Origin: Hyphomonadaceae bacterium
Lineage (GTDB): Bacteria; Pseudomonadota; Alphaproteobacteria; Caulobacterales; Aquidulcibacteraceae
Assembly (NCBI GenBank): GCA_009773395.1
Contig: WRPI01000004.1
Location: forward strand, 248,001 to 312,000
Direction: 5' to 3'
Length of the DNA: 64,000 nucleotides
Shown here: piece by piece, positions 58,467 to 64,000 of the stretch
Position numbering within the stretch: position 1 is the first letter of the stretch
Layout: each line of letters opens with the position of its first letter
The notes under the pieces: generated by a model
What the model saw: the letters and a program-made list of their open reading frames with translations, nothing else
The model's database searches: none
Told to the model about the DNA's origin: nothing
Program-made: the position numbers and the translations under genes

Positions 58467-60757
58467 ATTTCATCGCATATCCATTGGCCGTCAATTTGCC
58501 GACATCTGATGCCTGCTACTTGGTTCAGAATTTTACGGGCTTCGACACCCAAGTTCCCTTGATCATGCGCAACGGCCTTCATGAGGCTTAAGCCTTCTTG
58601 AAACTTATCATCTCCGGCTTCACCAGTTAAATAGACGCTTCCAAGAAAATACATTCCCAAAATGCTCTCAGCTTGCGCAGATTTTACAAGTAATTCCATC
58701 GCGGTCTCGGTTGATTGCTTGACCCCGTCGCCATCAAGAATTCGCATTGCAAGGGTTGCCATTGCATTAGGTTCTTCAGCGTCGGCGGCTTCTCGCAACA
58801 GCGCTAAACCAGCGATTTTATCAACCCTAACACCTACCATGCCCTCAAGCAGAAACACTGCATAGTCGAATTTTGCTGCTGCATAACCATTATCGGCGCT
58901 CGCTTTTATAAGCCTAACGCCTTCACGTTCATCTTTTGGAACTGCGGTTCCTTCTAGCAACATATTTCCATAAACATGCTGCGCAATTACATCTTCTTTT
59001 TGCGCAGCTTCAGCAAGCAGCCTTAAAGCCTCAGTTTCGTTTTTTGTGACTCCTCGTCCTTCAAGGAGCACAAGTGCATATAGCGTTCTGGCGGTGTAAT
59101 CATCGAGGTCTGAAGCTTTTTTATACCAACTTGCGGCTTCAGCCTCATTTTTTGTTATGCCGTGCTGTCCTGAAGCAAGCATTACACCATAACTTAACAT
59201 TCCAATTGTCGAATCATTATTTGCGGCTTCAATAATCAGCCGCTTGCCTTCTTCAATATTGGCCTCAACACCGCGACCCTCAATCAGCATCATGCCATAT
59301 TGTGCTTTGGCATCGTCATGATAATAGCGTATCGCATTTTGGTATAATCTCGCGGCTTCGACATCGCTTTTTGGAACACCGTCTCCAGCTTCATATAATT
59401 GCGCCAACAAAACCATTGCTTCAGTCGAACCCAAATCAGCCGCGCGTCTTATTAGCCTAACCGCTTCAGCCTCATTTTTAGGCACGCCTTTGCCAACAAG
59501 ATGGAGTAAGCCAAGGCTTGTCATTGCACTTGTTGACCCGATGTCAATTGCCCGATTATATAGCCGAACCGCCTCACGAGGGTTTTTCGCCATGCCAATT
59601 CCACCTGCGTTGACACGGGCAAGGTTCTCTATCCCTTCCCAATCATCTAGTTCTGCGGCGCGGCGATAAAGCCCTACTGCAGCGGGAATGTCCTTTGGCA
59701 CATCGGAGTTAAATTCATAAATATTTCCCAGTGCGCACATTGCTTCTGAATCGTTTTCATTTACGAGGCCTGTCAAAATGCGTATACCTTCGGCAATGTT
59801 TTTCGGAACATTTCGACCATCTATCAGCATATTTGCATAGGTAATTTGCGCGAATTCGCTATTGAGGTCGGCCGCCCGTTTTATCCATTCCACGCCTTTG
59901 GCAACGTCTTTTGCTATGCCATCGCCATAAATAAGGTGGCTTCCGTAAGTTATCATTGCATAAGGGTCTTCGCTATTCGCAGCTCTTAAAATAAGCCTTG
60001 CGCCTTCGGTCTCATTTCTTGGGACGCCTTCGCCAAATAGGAACATAGTTCCGATACGAAGAATTGAAGTATCGTCGCCTATTGCTTCGCCCATGCGGTA
60101 ATATTGCATTGCTTTTGAATGATCTTTGGCAACATGGGCGCCAGAATTATACAAACCGCCAAGCATCACCATTCCAGAAGGACTTCCAGCCACTACCGCT
60201 TTTTCAAGCCACGAAATGCCAGTCGCCACGTTTTTTGTCACTCCAATACCTGTAATATAATGGCTGCCCATTTCGGCCATGGCAAACCCATTGCCCGCTT
60301 CGGCAGCGCGGCGGTATAAATTCATTGCTTCGCGCAAATCACGCCTCGTACCAATACCGTAACCCAAGTGTCCGCCTAAATTGACCATTGCATAGGGAAA
60401 TGGCACGCGGTTGGCGCGGCGATAAAAAGCCACCGCGTCTTGATTGCTTTTTGGGCGTCCTTTGCCATAAGCGGCGCAAATGCCAGCCAAAAGTGCCGCA
60501 ACGGGGTCATTGGCATCGGCCGCGGCAACGAACTCTTGATATTTGATCGCGCCGCCTGCTTTAGCGAGTAAATCCTCATCATAAAGGACTTGAAAGTCGC
60601 GTTCATCTAAATTCCATTTTGCAGCAAACGCCAAAAGCGAGGCATCTAAATGTGCAACTGAACTCGTGCCCGACTGTGCCTGTGCGTATGCGACAGGAGC
60701 TGTACCCAAACTAAGACTAACGGCAATAAAACTTGCGCAAATAAAGCGTGAAGACAT
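58463..60757 (-). CDS. Secreted protein of about 18 Sel1-like (SLR) repeats
   Basis: This 764-residue exported solenoid protein has a signal peptide (SSRFICASFIAVSLSLGTAP, cleaved near AYAQ). About 18 tandem repeats of some 36 residues follow, seen as GxGVxKNxxEAxxxxxxAA and AMxxLGxxY-like variants from about residue 90 to 740. Sel1 repeats scaffold protein-protein contacts, often with envelope or secretion complexes. ATG at 60757 with AAGGG upstream is preferred to TTG at 60772. Two Cys in the C-terminal GIRCRQIDGQWICDEI may form a disulfide. Partner unknown. Confidence 0.88.
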   Translation of the reverse strand: MSSRFICASFIAVSLSLGTAPVAYAQAQSGTSSVAHLDASLLAFAAKWNLDERDFQVLYDEDLLAKAGGAIKYQEFVAAADANDPVAALLAGICAAYGKGRPKSNQDAVAFYRRANRVPFPYAMVNLGGHLGYGIGTRRDLREAMNLYRRAAEAGNGFAMAEMGSHYITGIGVTKNVATGISWLEKAVVAGSPSGMVMLGGLYNSGAHVAKDHSKAMQYYRMGEAIGDDTSILRIGTMFLFGEGVPRNETEGARLILRAANSEDPYAMITYGSHLIYGDGIAKDVAKGVEWIKRAADLNSEFAQITYANMLIDGRNVPKNIAEGIRILTGLVNENDSEAMCALGNIYEFNSDVPKDIPAAVGLYRRAAELDDWEGIENLARVNAGGIGMAKNPREAVRLYNRAIDIGSTSAMTSLGLLHLVGKGVPKNEAEAVRLIRRAADLGSTEAMVLLAQLYEAGDGVPKSDVEAARLYQNAIRYYHDDAKAQYGMMLIEGRGVEANIEEGKRLIIEAANNDSTIGMLSYGVMLASGQHGITKNEAEAASWYKKASDLDDYTARTLYALVLLEGRGVTKNETEALRLLAEAAQKEDVIAQHVYGNMLLEGTAVPKDEREGVRLIKASADNGYAAAKFDYAVFLLEGMVGVRVDKIAGLALLREAADAEEPNAMATLAMRILDGDGVKQSTETAMELLVKSAQAESILGMYFLGSVYLTGEAGDDKFQEGLSLMKAVAHDQGNLGVEARKILNQVAGIRCRQIDGQWICDEI

Positions 60758-60823
60758 AAATATTCCCTTCAATTATTTACGCAATTAGAAATAGAAATCG
60801 CCGAGAGTCAAGGCAACAATCGC

Positions 60824-62404
60824 CTAAAACCGCAAGACCTTCACATATCTTACTTGCGGTATTGCTTTTAGTTGCGCCATAACCTCATCGGGGACATCAC
60901 TGTCAATGCCGACCATTGCGATTGCGTCTTGGCCTTCTTCTTCGCGGCCCAAATGGAAAGTCGCAATATTTACGCCTGCTTGACCTAGCATGGTTCCAAG
61001 CGCGCCAATGAAGCCGGGTTTATCGGCATTATTCACAAACAGCATTAGCGGATGGAAATGGGCGTCCAATTCCATGCTTTTTACTTCGACAATTTTTGGC
61101 TGGCCGCCAACAAGTGTGCCAGCCAAAGTGCGCCACTTGCCGCCAGTTTGAATTTTCACCCGCATTAAACTATCATAAGTGGGTGAAATTTCACGTTTGG
61201 CTTCAGTGAACGGTGTGCCGCGCTCCTTCAAAATTGCTGGTGCCGAAACCATGTTTATTTCCGCCAATAATGGCCGAAGTATTCCTGCCAAAGCAGCCGA
61301 AGTTAATGGCGCAGTATTGAGATGAGTAACTGCGCCTTCATATTCAATTTCAATCGCATCAAGGCCATCATCGGCAATTTGCCCAGCAAACAGGCCCAAT
61401 TTTTCAGCGAGTGCCACCAATGGCTTAAGTTTAGGTGCTTCTTCGGCAGTAATCGACGGCGTGTTAAGCGCGTTGGTGACTGCCCCGCTTAGCAAATAGT
61501 CCGCGATTTGTTCGGCCACTTGCAGCGCCACATTTTCTTGGGCTTCTGAAGTTGAAGCGCCCAAATGCGGGGTTGCTGTGAAGTTAGGGCAACCAAACAA
61601 CACATTTTCGCGCGCTGGTTCGGTGGTGAACACATCAAATGCCGCCGCGCCAACATGACCCGAATTAAGCGCATCTGCCAATGCTTGTTCATCGACCAAG
61701 CCACCACGGGCACAATTGACAATCAAAACCCCTTTTTTGGTTTTTGCCAAATTTTCACGGCTCAGGATATTTTTGGTTTTTTCGGTTAAAGGCACATGAA
61801 GAGTTATTGCGTCGGCACGCTGCAAAAGCTCATCTAGCTCTACTTTCTCGACACCCAAAACAATTGCCCGTTCGTGGGACAAAAATGGATCATAGGCCAC
61901 GACTTTCATTTTAAGGCCAAGCGCCCTATCGGCTGCAATCGAACCAATATTGCCACAACCAATCAAGCCCAAAGTTTTTGCATAAAGCTCGACACCATTA
62001 AAGCGGTTCTTTTCCCACTTGCCGGCTTGCGTTGAAGCGTCCGCAGCGCCGATTTGGCGAGCAGCCGCGAACAAAAGCGCAATTGCGTGTTCGGCAGTGG
62101 TAATAGCATTGCCAAACGGCGTGTTCATAACAATCACGCCTTTTTGCGTGGCGGCAGGTATGTTCACATTATCAACGCCAATGCCTGCGCGCCCAATCAC
62201 TTTAAGGTTAGTGGCTGCGGCCAAAACATCGACATCAACTTTGGTATTTGAACGAATGGCAAGGCCCGAATATTCGCCGATTATCGCAATAAGTTCGGCT
62301 TTGGTTAGGCCGGGTTTGTAATCAACAGCAACACCACGGCGGGTGAAAATATCAATCGCCGCTTGGCTGATTTCGTCGGAAATAAGTACTTTTGGTTTTG
62401 TCAT
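60824..62404 (-). CDS. serA: D-3-phosphoglycerate dehydrogenase
   Basis: This 526-residue long-form (type I) PGDH oxidises 3-phosphoglycerate in serine synthesis. NAD-binding GCGNIGSIAADRALGLKMKV, GRAGIGVDNVNIPAAT, TPHLGASTSEAQENVA with the catalytic His-Glu, an intervening domain (about 320-450) and a C-terminal ACT domain (DKPGFIGALGTMLGQAGVN) for serine feedback are all present. It is downstream of serC; 149 bases with two hairpins separate them. Confidence 0.96.
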   Translation of the reverse strand: MTKPKVLISDEISQAAIDIFTRRGVAVDYKPGLTKAELIAIIGEYSGLAIRSNTKVDVDVLAAATNLKVIGRAGIGVDNVNIPAATQKGVIVMNTPFGNAITTAEHAIALLFAAARQIGAADASTQAGKWEKNRFNGVELYAKTLGLIGCGNIGSIAADRALGLKMKVVAYDPFLSHERAIVLGVEKVELDELLQRADAITLHVPLTEKTKNILSRENLAKTKKGVLIVNCARGGLVDEQALADALNSGHVGAAAFDVFTTEPARENVLFGCPNFTATPHLGASTSEAQENVALQVAEQIADYLLSGAVTNALNTPSITAEEAPKLKPLVALAEKLGLFAGQIADDGLDAIEIEYEGAVTHLNTAPLTSAALAGILRPLLAEINMVSAPAILKERGTPFTEAKREISPTYDSLMRVKIQTGGKWRTLAGTLVGGQPKIVEVKSMELDAHFHPLMLFVNNADKPGFIGALGTMLGQAGVNIATFHLGREEEGQDAIAMVGIDSDVPDEVMAQLKAIPQVRYVKVLRF

Positions 62405-62485
62405 AATAATGGTCTTTCGATAAATTGGAATTTCTACTTCTTGTCCTCCCTTGCGACCCGTACGAGGTTCGGGCGGGGGAGGGGG

Positions 62486-62544
62486 ACCACACGAAGTGTG
62501 GTGGAGGGGGTGGCGCTAAATGCTCCCCCGCAAGCAGGGGAGCA
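62486..62544. repeat. REP-like double hairpin between serC and serA
   Basis: ACCACAC/GTGTGGT (62486-62492 with 62496-62502, 3-base loop) is followed by TGCTCCCC/GGGGAGCA (62521-62528 with 62537-62544). The block is G-rich (GGGGGAGGGGG around it) and far richer in G+C than its surroundings. It looks like a repetitive extragenic palindrome of the kind found in alphaproteobacterial genomes. It may stabilise the serC mRNA or attenuate serA. Only one copy was seen here. Confidence 0.55.
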
Positions 62545-62553
62545 TTGGCGCGG

Positions 62554-63750
62554 TCATAATTTCGCAATCTCGCTGGCAAAGGCCCAATCGAGCCATGGCA
62601 AAAGCGCGGCAACGTCCGAAGTTTCTACGGTCGCGCCACACCAAATCCGCAGGCCGGGCGGTGCTGCGCGGTAACCACCTACATCAAGCGCGGCACCAGC
62701 TTTTTCAAGCGTGCTGGCCAAGTTTTTGGCAAAATTTGCTTGACCTTCTTCGTCCAGCGATGTCACGCGGGGGTCAATAACTTTCAAGCAAACGCTGGTA
62801 TTTGATTTGGTGTCATCGCGCGCCGATAAATTGGCAACCCATGGAGTTTTGGCGACCCAGCTGTCAATCACCGCCAAATTTGCATCTGCGCGCGCCATTA
62901 ATCCTTGCAAACCGCCGACGGATTTCGCCCAATTTAGCGCGTCAATATAATCTTCAACTGCAAGCATAGAAGGCGTGTTGATGGTTTCGCCTTTGAAAAT
63001 GCCTTCAATCAATTTGCCTTTGGAAGTTAGGCGGAAAATCTTGGGCAAAGGCCATTCGGGGGCGTATGTTTCCAAACGCTCTACAGCGCGTGGTGACAAT
63101 ATCAATATGCCATGCCCACCTTCGCCGCCCAATGCTTTTTGCCAAGAAAGTGTGGTTACGTCTAATTTACCCCAATCCAAATCTTGGGCAAAAGCGGCGC
63201 TGGTTGCATCGCAAATGGTAAGGCCTTCGCGGCTATCCAAAATCCAATCGGCATTGGGAACGCGCACACCTGATGTTGTGCCATTCCAGGTGAAAATAAC
63301 GTCTGCGGTTTGTGTGGGGACGGCGGTAAGGTCAGGCAAATCGCCATAGCCGGCTTTTATGACCATTGGATCCAATTTCAATTGCTTGACGGTATCGGTG
63401 ACCCATTCTTCGCCAAAACTTTCGAACGCCACAACGCAAACTGGCTTTGGCCCAAGCAATGACCATAAAGCGGCCTCAACTGCACCAGTGTCGGAAGCGG
63501 GCATAATGCCAATGCGGTAATCAGCCGGTACTTGTAAAACTTCGCGGGTTAAATCAATTGCCAATCCAAGGCGGCTTTTGCCAATTTTGGAACGGTGCGA
63601 ACGGCCAAGGCACTCGGTGGCAAGCGCAGATGCACTCCAGCCCGGACGCTTTTTGGTTGGCCCCGATGAAAATCGTGGGTCTTGTGGCAAAATTGTAGGG
63701 GGGTTCGCGCCATTGTTCACGCCAGCGCCAGCGTTAATTTCATTCGTCAT
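62554..63750 (-). CDS. serC: Phosphoserine aminotransferase
   Basis: This 398-residue PLP enzyme converts 3-phosphohydroxypyruvate to phosphoserine. Its sequence belongs to the alphaproteobacterial SerC type: DPRFSSGPTKKRPGW, ASDTGAVEAALWSLLG, FTWNGTTSGVRVP, the PLP Lys in TLSWQKALGGEGGHG and GLRIWCGATVE. It is upstream of serA on the same strand. The 5' leader (63751-63791) contains competing hairpins around the GAGG ribosome site. ATG at 63750 is kept. Confidence 0.95.
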   Translation of the reverse strand: MTNEINAGAGVNNGANPPTILPQDPRFSSGPTKKRPGWSASALATECLGRSHRSKIGKSRLGLAIDLTREVLQVPADYRIGIMPASDTGAVEAALWSLLGPKPVCVVAFESFGEEWVTDTVKQLKLDPMVIKAGYGDLPDLTAVPTQTADVIFTWNGTTSGVRVPNADWILDSREGLTICDATSAAFAQDLDWGKLDVTTLSWQKALGGEGGHGILILSPRAVERLETYAPEWPLPKIFRLTSKGKLIEGIFKGETINTPSMLAVEDYIDALNWAKSVGGLQGLMARADANLAVIDSWVAKTPWVANLSARDDTKSNTSVCLKVIDPRVTSLDEEGQANFAKNLASTLEKAGAALDVGGYRAAPPGLRIWCGATVETSDVAALLPWLDWAFASEIAKL

Positions 63751-63755
63751 TTAGT

Positions 63756-63791
63756 CATCCTCACAGATGAGCGCCCTACGGTGGGATAGGG
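63756..63791 (-). promoter_or_regulatory. serC leader with two mutually exclusive hairpins over the ribosome site
   Basis: On the minus strand, CTCA (63771-63768) can pair with TGAG (63763-63760), or CATC (63769-63766) with GATG (63759-63756); both options involve GTGAGGATG, the ribosome site of serC. Upstream, TAGGG/CCCTA (63787-63791 with 63774-63778) forms a further hairpin. A cis-regulatory role is inferred and no known riboswitch class was recognised. Confidence 0.3.
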
Positions 63792-63889
63792 TGGCCCAGC
63801 GCGCTAATGCAGCATATTGATTATTATTGCAAGCGCTCATATGTTTTTGCTGCCTGTATAGGTTCGCCAAAAACACTGAAAAAGAAACA

Positions 63890-64000
63890 ATGACACCGCT
63901 TGAAATTCTCAAAAAGACCTATGGATATGATGCGTTTCGTAGTGTTCAGGCGGAGGTGATTGATCATATTATAGCGGGCGGAAGTGCTTTTCTTGTTATG
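63890..64000 (+). CDS. recQ: RecQ-type DNA helicase, N-terminal fragment at window edge
   Basis: The frame is open from an ATG at 63890 to the window end (37 codons): MTPLEILKKTYGYDAFRSVQ, then AEVIDHIIAGGSAFLVM. This matches the Q motif and the approach to Walker A of RecQ helicases (FRxxQxEVI, then PTGGGKS expected next). Only the start is visible, so the assignment rests on this segment. It is divergent from serC. Confidence 0.8.
   Translation, partial: MTPLEILKKTYGYDAFRSVQAEVIDHIIAGGSAFLVM

Noticed and set aside
62450-62545. G-rich block between serC and serA as a coding region
   Set aside because: Open frames across it are created by the palindromes and have no ribosome site or homology.
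1-64000. CRISPR arrays, rRNA, tRNA, prophage or complete insertion sequences
   Set aside because: No regularly spaced direct repeats, tRNA cloverleafs, rRNA signature segments, integrase or transposase frames were recognised.

Overview
The window reads as a chromosomal segment of an AT-rich alphaproteobacterium. The best guess is the Caulobacterales/Hyphomonadales side of the class. Supporting signs are a SigF/NrsF-type ECF sigma system driving a bufferin-like operon, a DUF1476 ATPase-inhibitor protein, the dnaX-ybaB-recR and rdgB-hemW / PBP-activator-rsmI-yraN gene orders, a PurS subunit, and many TTG starts. No rRNA, tRNA, CRISPR array, prophage or intact insertion sequence was seen. Coding density is very high: genes often overlap by 1-13 bases, including several convergent stop-stop overlaps, and no gene-free stretch exceeds about 300 bases.

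Layout. 1-4.5 kb: the start of an S9-type peptidase (cut by the window edge), two small envelope proteins, dut followed by two DUF4287 paralogues, and comM. 4.6-8.5 kb: a flavodoxin-fold oxidoreductase divergent from a TetR regulator with two operator copies, a DUF4260 protein, a PfpI-like protein and a Tat-exported protein. 8.5-12.2 kb: nrsF and an ECF sigma gene divergent from a bufferin-type operon (bufA-like precursor, DUF692, DUF2063, DoxX), with matching SigF-like promoters on both strands. 12.2-18.5 kb: gshB with a thioesterase and a monooxygenase-fold protein, a YgjP-like metallopeptidase, a class III aminotransferase, a DUF1778/GNAT toxin-antitoxin pair, and a WYL regulator divergent from a GST.

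18.5-23.4 kb: a cell-wall/glutathione recycling group (GGT lipoprotein, AmpG, MltB-like transglycosylase). 23.5-27 kb: a small protein, a plant-type asparaginase, DUF1697, DUF1272 and a GlcD-like FAD oxidoreductase. 27-31.2 kb: an Anbu proteasome-like protease, a transglutaminase, an alpha-E protein and a circularly permuted ATP-grasp enzyme in one operon. This is a widespread system whose substrate is unsettled. 31.3-34.6 kb: a DUF937 protein, a methyltransferase, a secreted protein and a YozG-like/DUF2975 pair. 34.6-47.8 kb: housekeeping genes (rdgB, hemW, PBP activator, rsmI, yraN, recR, ybaB, dnaX, mutS) and a hybrid histidine kinase.

47.8-64 kb: a VWA lipoprotein, purS-purC, DUF1476, a small lipoprotein, a two-repeat secreted protein, two glycosyltransferases, a 49-residue membrane protein, a PAP2/Aur1-like protein, a TetR regulator, gpsA, yciI, a long Sel1-repeat protein, serA-serC and the first codons of recQ.

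The most notable non-genic signals are three palindromic MITE-like elements (about 160-270 bp) lying exactly at gene 3' ends, two of which supply the G of the host gene's TAG stop; a ten-A tract in dnaX placed where a gamma/tau switch would lie, with stops in both alternative frames; and paired SigF-like promoters flanking the bufferin/sigma divergence.
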